A stretch of 64,000 nucleotides of DNA, from positions 1 through 64,000 of the forward strand of contig JAFPYR010000117.1 of NCBI GenBank assembly GCA_017412115.1. The letters are read 5' to 3'. A program made the position numbers and the translations under genes. Position 1 is the first letter of the stretch. Every line of letters starts with the position of its first letter. Below the pieces are notes generated by a model, which made no database searches, was not told the DNA's origin, and worked only from the letters and a program-made list of their open reading frames with translations. This DNA is from Bacteroidales bacterium. GTDB taxonomy: Bacteria; Bacteroidota; Bacteroidia; Bacteroidales; UBA3824. This document shows positions 6,780 through 16,054 of this stretch, one piece after another.

Positions 6780-7394
6780 TTAAAGTTTAATACCCATAAA
6801 CGACATAAACGCAATAGCCATAAGACCGCAAACGATAAACGCTATGCCGACACCTTTGAGCGGTGCGGGAACGTTTGAGTAAGAAATCTTTTCACGGATT
6901 GCAGCCATCAAAACGATAGCAATAAACCAACCTATGCCGGCTCCTAATGCGTAAACGGTTGCCGTTCCGATTGACGGAAAATTCTTTTGCTGCATAAAAA
7001 GCGAAGCACCCATGATTGCACAGTTTACGGCAATAAGCGGCAAGAAAATACCGAGTTGTCCGTAAAGTGCGGGGGCAAATTTTTCAACAATCATCTCAAC
7101 CAACTGAACTATCGCCGCAATTACGGCAATAAACATAATGAAAGAGAGAAAACTAAGGTCTACGTCCTTATATCCGTCGCCGAGCCAACTGAGTGCACCA
7201 GGTTTGAGGATAAAATTCTCCAAAAGGTAGTTCACGGGAACGGTTACCAAAAGAACGAAAATAACTGCCGCACCTAATCCTACCGATGTTTTAACGGTTT
7301 TAGAGACAGCAAGATACGAACACATTCCGAGGAATGAGGCAAATATCATGTTGTCAATAAAAATCGACTTTATAAATAAATTTAATGCATCCAT
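6780..7394 (-). CDS. nqrE: Na+-translocating NADH:quinone reductase subunit E
   Basis: Integral membrane subunit of Na+-NQR, 204 residues, with about six membrane helices. It is homologous to NqrD and to RnfA. The half-channel motif with a conserved cysteine is visible near the N-terminus ([13 protein letters not shown]) and again as [12 protein letters not shown] in the middle; in known structures these cysteines of NqrD and NqrE hold an intramembrane iron centre. Position between nqrD (28-base gap) and nqrF (18-base gap) is canonical. Confidence 0.97.
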   Translation of the reverse strand: MDALNLFIKSIFIDNMIFASFLGMCSYLAVSKTVKTSVGLGAAVIFVLLVTVPVNYLLENFILKPGALSWLGDGYKDVDLSFLSFIMFIAVIAAIVQLVEMIVEKFAPALYGQLGIFLPLIAVNCAIMGASLFMQQKNFPSIGTATVYALGAGIGWFIAIVLMAAIREKISYSNVPAPLKGVGIAFIVCGLMAIAFMSFMGIKL

Positions 7395-7422
7395 TTTTCT
7401 TGAAACTGTTAAGGTTTAACAA

Positions 7423-8046
7423 TTATTTTTCTTGAAGTTCTTTAACTTTCGCTCTTTGAATCCAAATAACGATACCGATAAGAATCAATGCCATCGGAGG
7501 ATTCAACATAAAACCGCAGTTAGAGTAACCGAGTTCGTAGCAAGCATCAGGAATAACTTGAACTCCGAACAATGTTCCCGAACCAAAAAGTTCTCTTACA
7601 AAAGCCACAATTACCAAAATTGCACCGTATCCGAAACCGTTTCCGATACCGTCAAGAAGTGCGGGAAGTGGTTTGTTACCAAGAGCAAAAGCCTCCAAAC
7701 GTCCCATAACGATACAGTTTGTAATAATAAGTCCGACATAAACCGAAAGGGCTTTGTCGAGTTCGTACATAAACGCTTTAAGTACCTGATCCACAAGAAT
7801 TACGAGGAACGATACAACTACCAACTGCACGATAATTCTAATACGTGAAGGAATTGTGTTCCTTATCAAAGAGATAATCAGGTTTGCAAGAGCCGTAACC
7901 ACCGTTACCGAAATGGCCATCACGATTGCAGGCTCCAATTTTACCGTTACGGCAAGTGCCGAACAAATACCCAAAACCTGAACGGTAATAGGGTTGTTTA
8001 AGTTCAGCGGGTTTTTCAAAAGTTCTGAATTTTTTGTCTGTGCCAT
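7423..8046 (-). CDS. nqrD: Na+-translocating NADH:quinone reductase subunit D
   Basis: Integral membrane subunit of Na+-NQR, 207 residues, about six membrane helices, related to RnfE. The paired half-channel motifs LGICSALAVT and ITNCIVMGRLEAFA each contain the conserved Cys that, with those of NqrE, ligates the membrane iron centre. The polar N-terminal stretch and the IQRAKVKELQEK tail fit the family. It follows nqrC by 5 bases, so the two are probably translated together. Confidence 0.97.
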   Translation of the reverse strand: MAQTKNSELLKNPLNLNNPITVQVLGICSALAVTVKLEPAIVMAISVTVVTALANLIISLIRNTIPSRIRIIVQLVVVSFLVILVDQVLKAFMYELDKALSVYVGLIITNCIVMGRLEAFALGNKPLPALLDGIGNGFGYGAILVIVAFVRELFGSGTLFGVQVIPDACYELGYSNCGFMLNPPMALILIGIVIWIQRAKVKELQEK

Positions 8047-8051
8047 AATTT

Positions 8052-8807
8052 TTATTCGTTAACGTTAGTTAATTTTGACTCGGGAGCATCGGGAATTTCG
8101 TCGATTGATGCTTGCGGTTTGCCGCCGCTGATTGTAGCCTTGAAACTTCCGTATGCTTTAAGACAGTCGTTTACCATAGCCTGAACGCCGTTTGTGGTCA
8201 TTGTAGAACCGGAAATAGCGTCGATTCCGTGCTTAGGATCCTCGCCGTCACCTTTTACTTTCGGATTGTTTTTGGTAACGCTCGAAATTCCTACAAACGT
8301 CTGACCGTCAAAGAGTTCTTTTTCTGAAAACTGATCGCAGAAATATTGTTGTGTCATTTCTGCACCAAGACCCGGAGTTTCGCTTGCGTGGTCGAAAACA
8401 ACGCCGTTGATGGTATTGAAATCGGCTTTCAAAGAGGCAAAGCCCCAAATTGCGCCCCAAAGTCCGTTGCCTTTCAAAGGAACAACGTAGAGTTTTTCAC
8501 CGTTTTTGTCGATTTCATAAACGGGAAGTTCCTCTTTTGAAAGTTCCGTTTTGAAAGCGTCGTCTTTAATCACTTTGCCCGAGGGGTCAACAACGTATGA
8601 CTTTTTAACGTACTTGTTATAAGAGTCCTCGACAGAGCCTTCGATGGCGATGCCTGCCGATTTTAAAATATTCTGACGTTTTTCGTTATCGATGTTAGCC
8701 TGTTGAAAAGGTTTCAAGCCGACAGCGATAAGCGTTAATGCAGCAGCCACAACTACAACCATTATTGCAGAATAGACTACCGTGTAACCGTTACTTTGTG
8801 TATTCAT
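8052..8807 (-). CDS. nqrC: Na+-translocating NADH:quinone reductase subunit C
   Basis: Subunit with a single N-terminal membrane helix (about 10-31) and an FMN-binding domain facing the periplasm. The flavin-attachment motif is D196-A-I-S-G-S-T202, where FMN is joined to the threonine by ApbE through a phosphoester bond. Length (251) is typical for Bacteroidota. ApbE is not encoded in this window. The gene is 26 bases downstream of the nqrB stop. Confidence 0.97.
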   Translation of the reverse strand: MNTQSNGYTVVYSAIMVVVVAAALTLIAVGLKPFQQANIDNEKRQNILKSAGIAIEGSVEDSYNKYVKKSYVVDPSGKVIKDDAFKTELSKEELPVYEIDKNGEKLYVVPLKGNGLWGAIWGFASLKADFNTINGVVFDHASETPGLGAEMTQQYFCDQFSEKELFDGQTFVGISSVTKNNPKVKGDGEDPKHGIDAISGSTMTTNGVQAMVNDCLKAYGSFKATISGGKPQASIDEIPDAPESKLTNVNE

Positions 8808-8833
8808 CTTAATTCTATTTTAATGGTTAGTGA

Positions 8834-10014
8834 TTATTTATTTTTAACGCGGCTTAATCTGCGTTTAACATTCTGACGGATAACGATATGGTCGATAAGC
8901 GGAGCGCAAACGTTCATAAGAAGGATTGCGAGCATTACGCCTTCGGGGAATGCGGGGTTAACCACACGAACCAAAATTGCGACAACACCGATTAAAAATC
9001 CGTAAATCCACTTGCCGGTTTCGGTTTGAGCCGCCGTAACGGGGTCTGTCGCCATAAATACGATACCGAAAGCAAAACCGCCGAGCAAAAGGTGAGACCA
9101 GAAAGGAATCTGCGTGTAAGCGGCCTCTCCGAAAGTGTTGAGCAACAAGCCCATACAAAGAACGCCGAGAACGCCTGAACACATAATCTTCCAAGAAGCA
9201 ACACCCGTCCAAATCAAAATTACCGCACCTATTAATATACAAAGTGTAGAAGTCTCGCCGATTGAACCGGGAATGTATCCCATGAACATATCGCAAATTG
9301 AATATTGCGAGGTGAGTTGGTCAAAAGTTGTACCGTGAGCGAGTTCTCCGAGGGGAGTTGCACCTGAAAAACCGTCAATTTTGGTTACATCTTTGTCGCC
9401 GAAACCTGCAACCCAAACTTGATCGCCTGACATTTGGCAGGATAAGCGAAAAACAAGAATGCACGTGCAAGAAGTGCGGGGTTAACGATATTCATACCCG
9501 TACCGCCGAAAACCTCTTTACCGATTAAAACGGCAAACATTGTAGCAACGGCAACCATCCAAAGCGGACAATCAACGGGAACAATCATCGGGATTAAAAG
9601 ACCTGTTGCAAGGAAACCTTCATTAACCTGCTCCTTACGGATTTGGGCAAACAAAAATTCCAAAAACAGACCTGAAATATAACTTACGGCAATAATCGGA
9701 AGCACTTGTCCCAAACCGTAAAAGAAATTGCCGAAAAGACCTGCTTCTTCGCCGGTCATTTTGTGGTGGAAATATCCCACGTTCCACATTCCGAAAAGCA
9801 GAGCGGGAATCAGTGCGATAATGACCATCGTGATAGTACGTTTGAGGTCTACGCTGTCGCGTATGTGCGCTCCTTTTGCGGCTGTTGTGCCGTTTGGAAC
9901 GAAAAGAAACGATTCAAACGCCTCGAAAGTCGATTTCAGACCGGGATGTTTGCCGCCTTCTTCAAAATTCGGCTTTATTTTGTCTAAATACTTTCTTAAT
10001 GCTTTCATTTTCAA
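8834..10014 (-). CDS. nqrB: Na+-translocating NADH:quinone reductase subunit B, frameshifted
   Basis: NqrB is the large membrane subunit carrying covalent FMN and riboflavin. Here it lies in two frames. The first frame (start 10014) matches NqrB to AFLFFAYPAK and then runs into unrelated sequence to 9385. The second frame resumes at MSGDQVWVAGF (ATG at 9433) and contains the FMN motif GFSGATPLGELAHGTT. The minus strand reads GCCAAATGTCAGG; one more A (GCCAAAATGTC) would give continuous PAKMSGDQVW and a normal protein of about 393 residues. So a single A is missing in the T run 9433-9435. All other nqr genes are intact, which favours a base-call error, but a real mutation or reinitiation at the ATG cannot be excluded. 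Confidence 0.93.
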
Positions 10015-10018
10015 TTAA

Positions 10019-11380
10019 TTAACGAGTTTCACTAACCATTAAATCAAGACCTTTGCGGATAATTGCCTGAATGTCGGTTTTAGACGTGTCGGCAAATTCG
10101 CAGAGTGCGAAATCCTCTTCGGCAACCTCGTAAATACCGAGTTCTTCCATAAGTTCAATGTTTTGAGCAAGAATTGCTTTAATAAGTTGAAGTGGAAGAA
10201 TGTCCATCGGCACGAGTTTTTCAAACGTACCCGTAACCACGTATGCGCGTTTTTCGCCGTGCATATTTGTATCGAGTTCGTATTGTTTTTTGGGACAAAG
10301 CCAAGAGAAAAACGTGTGCGAGAAACTATATTTTTTCAGTCCGGGTAATGCCCAGCCGAAGAAATCGTAATATTTACCTTCGGGGATAATCGTGATTTCG
10401 TTGTCGTAAAATCCTAAGAATCCGTCTTTTGAAAGTTTAGTACCTGTCAAAACGTTGCCGCCGATAATTCTTACAGCCTCGCCTTCAACGCCTTCCAAAG
10501 GAGTTTCGTCGATTTTTCCTTCCAAAACGCTGTCGATGTTGCTGTTAGCGACAACCGAAACGTAAGCGGGGTTTTTAACTTTTGAACCGGCGAGTGCGAT
10601 AGTTTTTTTTGCGTCGTAAATTCCGTTTTTAACAAGTCTGCCGATGATAACGACATCTTGCGGATTAACAACGATAACGCTTTCGCCTTTGTTGACGGGG
10701 CAAACGTAAGAGATTTGCACGCCTGCGTTTCCGGCAGGGTGCGGACCTTCAAACGTGTAACTTTCAGCGTTTTTAACGTTAGCGAAAATGTTTGAAGAAA
10801 CTTTTCCGTCGAGACCGATATAAACTTTTGCGAGTTTTGACAAAGCGTCAACACCTGCTTGGAAAGTGTCTAATTGGTCTTTTAAAACGAACTGGTAATC
10901 TGCTGCGAGCGGTGCGGAGTCGAAAGTCGAGATGTAAACGGCTTTTGTCTCCTGCTGCGGGTCAGCGATGATGTTGAACGGTCTTTGGCGCAAATAAGGC
11001 CAAACGCCGCTTTTAAGGAAGAGTTCCTTGACCGCGTCTTTTGAGTTGAGGTCTTTGACCTCAAACTTAGAGTATTCGGTCTGAGAGTCGGCTTTGACGA
11101 TAACGTCGGTGATTCTTCTGCGTTCAGCGCGGCGGATTTCCGCCACTTCGCCGCTAACGGGCGAGCAGAAACGGATTTCAGGCCTGAACTTGTCGGTAAA
11201 AAGCACATCACCGGCTTTAACCTTATCACCTTGTCTAACTTCAAGATGCGGTTTAACGCACGGAAAATCAGACGGTTTGATTGATATAAAAGTAGGGCTG
11301 ACGGTTTTTTCGACCGTTTTTTCAGCCTGACCTTTAAGGTTAATGTCCAAGCCTTTTTTAAGTTTTATGACTTTTGACAT
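10019..11380 (-). CDS. nqrA: Na+-translocating NADH:quinone reductase subunit A
   Basis: First gene of the operon, 453 residues, soluble subunit on the cytoplasmic side. It begins with the family's KGLDINLKG motif and has the region EVRQGDKVKAGDVLF typical of the biotinyl/lipoyl-like N-terminal fold shared with RnfC. The ending ALCEFADTSKTDIQAI is strongly conserved in NqrA. It carries no cofactor motif, as expected. A candidate -7 element lies about 35 bases upstream. The nqrB start follows 4 bases after its stop. Confidence 0.97.
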   Translation of the reverse strand: MSKVIKLKKGLDINLKGQAEKTVEKTVSPTFISIKPSDFPCVKPHLEVRQGDKVKAGDVLFTDKFRPEIRFCSPVSGEVAEIRRAERRRITDVIVKADSQTEYSKFEVKDLNSKDAVKELFLKSGVWPYLRQRPFNIIADPQQETKAVYISTFDSAPLAADYQFVLKDQLDTFQAGVDALSKLAKVYIGLDGKVSSNIFANVKNAESYTFEGPHPAGNAGVQISYVCPVNKGESVIVVNPQDVVIIGRLVKNGIYDAKKTIALAGSKVKNPAYVSVVANSNIDSVLEGKIDETPLEGVEGEAVRIIGGNVLTGTKLSKDGFLGFYDNEITIIPEGKYYDFFGWALPGLKKYSFSHTFFSWLCPKKQYELDTNMHGEKRAYVVTGTFEKLVPMDILPLQLIKAILAQNIELMEELGIYEVAEEDFALCEFADTSKTDIQAIIRKGLDLMVSETR

Positions 11381-11672
11381 AATTTATTATAAATAATGTT
11401 GAATTTTCTAAGGTGCAAAAGTAGTAAATTTTTTATATTTTTTTAATGAATATGTGTGAATTTTTTGAGAATTTTTTTCAAACATAAAACTTCTTTCCTT
11501 TCCCCTATCGCCTGATAATCTATCATTACCGTTTGGCGAAGTTTTTTAGGCAATACGTCCCATCATCTGGTCACAATTTTTGTTTATTAATTAAAATAAG
11601 TTTTTTAGAAAATTTAAATTTTTTCTGCATATTTATTACCTTTGCACAGAAAAAAAATTAAAACATTATATT
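11381..11672. promoter_or_regulatory. Divergent intergenic region between nqrA and the esterase gene
   Basis: On the minus strand TACTTTTG (11423-11416) is a -7 candidate for the nqr operon. On the plus strand TACCTTTG (11637-11644) is one for the esterase gene. Neither has a clear TTTG at the usual distance. The middle part (about 11443-11565) is richer in G and C than its surroundings and contains a 39-codon open stretch on the minus strand that I do not recognise. Nothing else is seen. Confidence 0.5.
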
Positions 11673-13151
11673 ATGAAAAAAATACTTTTGCTTGCAGCCG
11701 GAATCATGCTGCTGATGTCTTGTTCCAGAGAGACAACTACACAAAACACAATTCAAGAAAATCCCGTTCTGACAATAGAAGGCGGTCAGATTCAGGGTGT
11801 TAATACTGAAATTCCGGGAGTTCTCGTTTATAAAGGTATCCCTTACGCTGCGCCGCCGATTAGAGAAAACCGTTGGAAAGCACCACAACCCGTTATTCCG
11901 TGGAAAGGCGTAAAAAAATGCGACAGTTTCGGTCATCCTGCCTTTCAAGCCGCTCACTACGAAGGCGGTTACACTACAGAATGGGGTTACGGCAACGAAA
12001 AAACTTACAGCGAAGATTGCCTTTATTTAAACGTTTACACCAAAGCCTCGGCTCAACCCGAAAAAAAACTTCCCGTTGCAATTTGGATTTTTGGCGGCGG
12101 ATTGCGTGAAGGCTGGGGTTCAGAACCAGAATTTGACGGTCAAGAATGGGCTGCAAAAGATGTTGTTCTCGTAACTTTTAATTATCGTGTAGGACCATTC
12201 GGATTTTTTGCTCACCCCGAAATCTCTGCCGAAGACCCCGAACACGCAACCGGAAATTTCGGAACCCTTGACCAAATCGAAGTTATGAAATGGGTTAAGA
12301 AAAATATTTCACAATTTGGCGGCGATCCCGACAACGTTATGATTTTCGGACAAAGTGCCGGCGGGCGCAGCACTAAATTTTTAGCTGCCTCTCCGCTGAC
12401 AAAAGGTCTTTTCAACAAAGCCGTTGTTATGAGCGCAAGCGGACTTTTAAAACCTGAAAACACGGAAGTTCCGGCATTTTTCCGTCAATCACATTTAACA
12501 CTCAAAGAAGCCGAACAACAAATCAAAGAAGTTACCGATTGGGCTAACCTCAAAACGCTCAAAGACTTACGCTCGGCATCAACAGAAATGATTTTTGCAA
12601 TGGGAGCACTTTACACCAACGTTACCGGCAAACGCACTTGTTTGAACGCAGGACCTATCGCACCGTTTATTGACGGTTATGTATTAACAAAATCCTTTGA
12701 TGATGCGTGTTTAGCCAACGAAATTGCTAACGTACCTTATCTGATTGGTTGTACGCTCAATGACCCGGGCAGTATGGTGAGTCAGGTTGCGGATTTTTGT
12801 CTTAACAGAGAAGAAAACGGCAACAAAGCATGGGCCTATCAATTTGCACGTCCCTTACCTGATGACGGCAGCCACCCCGAAGACAATTTGAAAGGCGCAT
12901 TTCATTCTTCGGATTTGTGGTACGTTTTCAAATCGCTGAAACATTGCTGGCGTCCGTGGTGTCAGGGCGATTGGGATTTGTCAGAAAAAATGCTTTCAGT
13001 ATGGTCTAACTTTGCAAAATTCAGCGATCCTAACGGCGAAAACGGCGGCAAATGGAAACCCTACACAAAAGAAAATCAACAGTTTATGCGCTTTAAACTC
13101 AACGACAAAAATCTTGAAGATTCATCGTTAGGCGAGCCGTTAGAACCATAA
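11673..13151 (+). CDS. Carboxylesterase type B lipoprotein
   Basis: Exported alpha/beta-hydrolase of the type B carboxylesterase family. A lipoprotein signal ends in the lipobox LLMSC, so the mature N-terminus is Cys17 or so. Family marks are GGQIQGV and YKGIPYAAPP near the start, SEDCLYLNVYT, the oxyanion-hole IFGGGL and the nucleophile elbow GQSAGG with S228. The catalytic His is probably H411 in GAFHSSDLWY, and the acid lies in the region GCTLNDPGSM. The usual elbow is GESAGG, so Gln in place of Glu is a small variation also known in relatives. Substrates may be acylated or feruloylated glycans, but this is a guess. The convergent AraC gene downstream shares a terminator. Confidence 0.9.
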   Translation: MKKILLLAAGIMLLMSCSRETTTQNTIQENPVLTIEGGQIQGVNTEIPGVLVYKGIPYAAPPIRENRWKAPQPVIPWKGVKKCDSFGHPAFQAAHYEGGYTTEWGYGNEKTYSEDCLYLNVYTKASAQPEKKLPVAIWIFGGGLREGWGSEPEFDGQEWAAKDVVLVTFNYRVGPFGFFAHPEISAEDPEHATGNFGTLDQIEVMKWVKKNISQFGGDPDNVMIFGQSAGGRSTKFLAASPLTKGLFNKAVVMSASGLLKPENTEVPAFFRQSHLTLKEAEQQIKEVTDWANLKTLKDLRSASTEMIFAMGALYTNVTGKRTCLNAGPIAPFIDGYVLTKSFDDACLANEIANVPYLIGCTLNDPGSMVSQVADFCLNREENGNKAWAYQFARPLPDDGSHPEDNLKGAFHSSDLWYVFKSLKHCWRPWCQGDWDLSEKMLSVWSNFAKFSDPNGENGGKWKPYTKENQQFMRFKLNDKNLEDSSLGEPLEP

Positions 13152-13161
13152 AAAAAACAAA

Positions 13162-13200
13162 AAAATGTATCAAAAAGCGTTAAGTTTTTTGATACATTTT
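13162..13200. terminator. Bidirectional terminator between esterase and AraC genes
   Basis: Perfect 15-bp inverted repeat (13162-13176 with 13186-13200), A run before and T run after. The AraC stop codon (13180-13182) lies in the loop, so it ends both convergent genes. Confidence 0.8.
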
Positions 13201-13998
13201 ATTCATTCTGTTTCTGAAAGCAAGTGGTCTTTCGCCGGTGTGCTTAAAGAAAAACCGTGAAAAATACGACACTTCGTTGAAACCGAGCATATAACAAATT
13301 TCAGAAATACTTAGCGGTGAATCCAAAAGGTTCCGTTTGATTTCCAAAATAATACGCCCCGTGATAAGGTCTAACGCTGATACGCCGAGATGTTTTTTGG
13401 TTAGGACGTTAAGATAGTTTGCTCCTATACCGAGCATTTGAGCATAATCGCTGACAAGATGTTTTTCTTTGAAATTTTCATCAATAAGTTTTTGGTATTT
13501 TTCGATAATTTCAGGATGCTTTGGTAAACCCTTATTCTGAATTTTCGATACTCTCAACAATCTAAACAACAACAAATATATTTGTCCTTGTAAAACATTG
13601 AATTTAAACGGATTATCATTAGAAATTTCGTTTCTTATATCGAAAAAAAGTTTTCTGAAAAGATGTTTGTCGTCATTGTTTGTAATGTCGGTAAAAACCG
13701 GCAATTCGGCATCAGAATTTTTAGCAAAAAGCAAATAATAATCTTCGGAAAACTGAACCGTAGAATATTTAATTTTCTGATTATCAACTCTCATAAGATG
13801 CACTTGCTCAGGGCTTAAAAAGAAAATTCTATCGGGTGCAATGTCATACTCCATAAAGTCGATAAGGTGCGTTCCTATGCCTTCATGAATCCAAAAAACT
13901 ACGAAAAGAGAATGTTTATGCGACGAAGTAATTTCGTGTTTTTCCTCGTCAGGCGAATCAATTTCCGCAAAAATATCCGAAAAATCGTGTGAAGTCAT
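13180..13998 (-). CDS. AraC-family transcriptional regulator
   Basis: About 272 residues. The N-terminal half has a cupin-like sensing region (YDIAPDRIFFLSPEQVH) and the C-terminal hundred residues hold the two helix-turn-helix motifs of AraC/XylS proteins (HLVSDYAQMLGIGANYLN, then LSISEICYMLGFNEVSYFSRFF followed by GERPLAFR). I start at the ATG at 13998; a longer frame to a TTG at 14058 would run across the promoter at 14022-14052. The gene converges on the esterase. It may control a neighbour such as the esterase or act elsewhere; the sequence does not say. Confidence 0.88.
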   Translation of the reverse strand: MTSHDFSDIFAEIDSPDEEKHEITSSHKHSLFVVFWIHEGIGTHLIDFMEYDIAPDRIFFLSPEQVHLMRVDNQKIKYSTVQFSEDYYLLFAKNSDAELPVFTDITNNDDKHLFRKLFFDIRNEISNDNPFKFNVLQGQIYLLLFRLLRVSKIQNKGLPKHPEIIEKYQKLIDENFKEKHLVSDYAQMLGIGANYLNVLTKKHLGVSALDLITGRIILEIKRNLLDSPLSISEICYMLGFNEVSYFSRFFFKHTGERPLAFRNRMNKMYQKT

Positions 13999-14021
13999 AT
14001 CAAAAAAAATAAAGTTTTGCA

Positions 14022-14052
14022 CAAAAATAAACAAAAAATTGCCTCCTCCCAA
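14022..14052 (-). promoter_or_regulatory. Promoter of the AraC gene
   Basis: Minus strand: TTG at 14052-14050, 20-base spacer, TATTTTTG at 14029-14022. It supports the start codon at 13998, 23 bases downstream. Confidence 0.5.
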
Positions 14053-14114
14053 GGTCAATTTTTAATTTAAAAAAAATTGTATTTCGGAAAAGGCAATTAA
14101 TCCAAGTTTTTTTT

Positions 14115-15956
14115 TCAAATCTTTCTGTCATAAAGTAATGCTGCATTGAGTACCACTATAATCGAACCCGCATTATGAACCAACGCACCCAAAACAGGAT
14201 TCAAAAGTCCTAAAACAGAGAGTGTTACGGCGATAAAGTTTATCGTCATCGAAAGCGAAATATTAAACCTGATGCTGCGAACAACTGCCCGTGAAAGCCT
14301 TTTTAAATACGGCAGTTTTGAAATGTCATCGCCCATAAGCGCAATATCAGCACTTTCGATTGCAACGTCGCTGCCGATTGCACCCATTGCAACGCTAACG
14401 TCAGAGGTTTTGAGCGCAGGAGCGTCATTAACACCGTCACCAATCATACAGACAACACCTTTGCCGCTTTGAATCTCCTGAATTTTAGAGACTTTTCCCT
14501 CCGGCAACAAGCCCGCATAAACTTTTTTTACACCAACTTTTAAAGCCATATATTCTGCTGCTTGCTGATTGTCGCCGGTTAGAATCATAGGTTCAACGCC
14601 AAAAGTTTTTAATTCTGAGATAACAGTTTGAGCCTGAGGACGTAAGGTGTCAGAAAGAGAAATTATTCCGGCGGCTTTTCCTGAAATTGAAGTCAAAATA
14701 ACGGCTTTTCCCTGCATAGAATAAGCATTAACTTTATCAATTTGATTTTCAGTTAATTGTACAGAATTTTCCATTAAAAAATCCATCGTGCCGCAAAGTA
14801 TTTTTTTGCCGTCCACAACAGCCGAAACACCTTTTCCCGATACTGACAAAAAGGTTTCAGCATGAAGTAATTCTGCCTTGCAAGCCTTCACAACAGCTTT
14901 TGCCAAAGGATGTTGCGAAAAATTTTCAACGCTTGCCGTTATTTGTAAAACCTCGTCAGAAGAAAAACCTTCAAAACCTATAACATCGCTGACCGAGGGT
15001 TTACCTAAAGTTATCGTTCCCGTCTTATCAAAAGTCATAAAAGAAACCTCTGAGAGCGTTTCCAATGCTTGTCCGGACTTGATTAAAACGCCTTTTTTAG
15101 CTGCCTGACCGATGCCCGCAATTATGCTCACAGGCGTTGCCAAAACTAATGAACACGGACAGAAAACCACCAAAACGGTTACGCCGCGTTGTAAATCGCC
15201 GGTAATAAGCCACGTTATAACAGCCGTTAAAAGTGCAGCCGGAACAAGCCATGAAGCCCATTTGTCAGCAATTCTTTGCGAAGGTGCTTTCTTATTTTCC
15301 GCCTCGCTGACAAGTTTTATCATTTTTTCGATTGAAGTGTCTTTGCCGGATTTTTCGGCGCGGACATCAACTGAGCCGTTACAATTAATAGTGCCGCAAA
15401 ATACTTTGTCGCCTAAGGTTTTATCCCTCGGCAAAGATTCTCCCGTGATAACGCTTTCATCAACACTTGTTGAACCCGAAATTATAACGCCATCAACGGT
15501 GATTTTTTCACCCGGAAGAACTCTTACGATATCGCCTTCAACAATTTCTTTTGCAGGAATTTCTTCTAAATTTTGATTGTTAATGCGGCGGGCTTTGTCA
15601 GGAGCAAGGCTTATAAGTTTTGAAATTCCCCGTCTTGAACGATTAACCGCAAAGTCCTCCAACATCTCGCCTATCGCCATTATGAAAGCAACTTCGCCGG
15701 CGGCAAAAACCTCGCCAATAAAAATGCACGCCGTCATCGCAATCGAAATTAAAAGCGGTGAAGATATTTTTTTGCCGATAAAAAGTTTTTTCAGTGCTGA
15801 AAAATAAATCGGCAAACCGCAAATTACAATCGCTATCCAAGCGGGGTCAAAGGCCGTTTGAATTTCTTTTAAGACAAGAATAAAACTTGAGGCTAATGCT
15901 ACGCCACCAATTACTACCATCAGAGGCGACTCCAAAAATTCGATGATTCTTTTCAT
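14115..15956 (-). CDS. P1B-type heavy-metal-translocating ATPase
   Basis: Metal-exporting P-type ATPase, 613 residues. In order: two N-terminal helices, helices before the actuator, the TGES motif of the actuator domain, the membrane metal site C266-P-C268 (FCPCSLVLATP), the phosphorylated D310 in DKTGT, the P1B-specific SQHPLA, then GDGVNDAPAL, and last helices with NPVLGALVHNAGSI. There is no N-terminal CxxC or His-rich metal-binding domain, so it is a short form. The CPC motif with an asparagine/histidine in the last helix fits Zn/Cd/Pb or a mixed group better than the Cu group, but the metal is uncertain. It is monocistronic; no metalloregulator is adjacent. Confidence 0.92.
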   Translation of the reverse strand: MKRIIEFLESPLMVVIGGVALASSFILVLKEIQTAFDPAWIAIVICGLPIYFSALKKLFIGKKISSPLLISIAMTACIFIGEVFAAGEVAFIMAIGEMLEDFAVNRSRRGISKLISLAPDKARRINNQNLEEIPAKEIVEGDIVRVLPGEKITVDGVIISGSTSVDESVITGESLPRDKTLGDKVFCGTINCNGSVDVRAEKSGKDTSIEKMIKLVSEAENKKAPSQRIADKWASWLVPAALLTAVITWLITGDLQRGVTVLVVFCPCSLVLATPVSIIAGIGQAAKKGVLIKSGQALETLSEVSFMTFDKTGTITLGKPSVSDVIGFEGFSSDEVLQITASVENFSQHPLAKAVVKACKAELLHAETFLSVSGKGVSAVVDGKKILCGTMDFLMENSVQLTENQIDKVNAYSMQGKAVILTSISGKAAGIISLSDTLRPQAQTVISELKTFGVEPMILTGDNQQAAEYMALKVGVKKVYAGLLPEGKVSKIQEIQSGKGVVCMIGDGVNDAPALKTSDVSVAMGAIGSDVAIESADIALMGDDISKLPYLKRLSRAVVRSIRFNISLSMTINFIAVTLSVLGLLNPVLGALVHNAGSIIVVLNAALLYDRKI

Positions 15957-16054
15957 GATTTTATCCGTTTATTAATTACACGGCAAAAGTATGGCGAATT
16001 TCTAAGGAGGGCGTTATACATTTAAATAGAAAAATGGTAAATTTTAGTAAAATA

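Noticed and set aside
5712-11330. Many long open frames on the opposite strand within nqr genes
   Set aside because: They mirror the real genes' codon usage, carry no family motifs and no promoters or start context; typical shadow frames.
11443-11565. A 39-codon open stretch on the minus strand in the nqrA-esterase gap, with a slightly higher GC content
   Set aside because: It lacks a start codon in a convincing place, I do not recognise its product, and such a length can arise by chance. It may be a decayed gene remnant, but the evidence is too thin.
11673-13998. Esterase and AraC as a regulated pair
   Set aside because: They are convergent and share only a terminator; no operator-like repeat was seen upstream of the esterase gene.
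14022-14058. Longer AraC protein beginning at a TTG at 14058
   Set aside because: The extension runs through a good promoter and has an unusual hydrophobic sequence; the ATG at 13998 is better.
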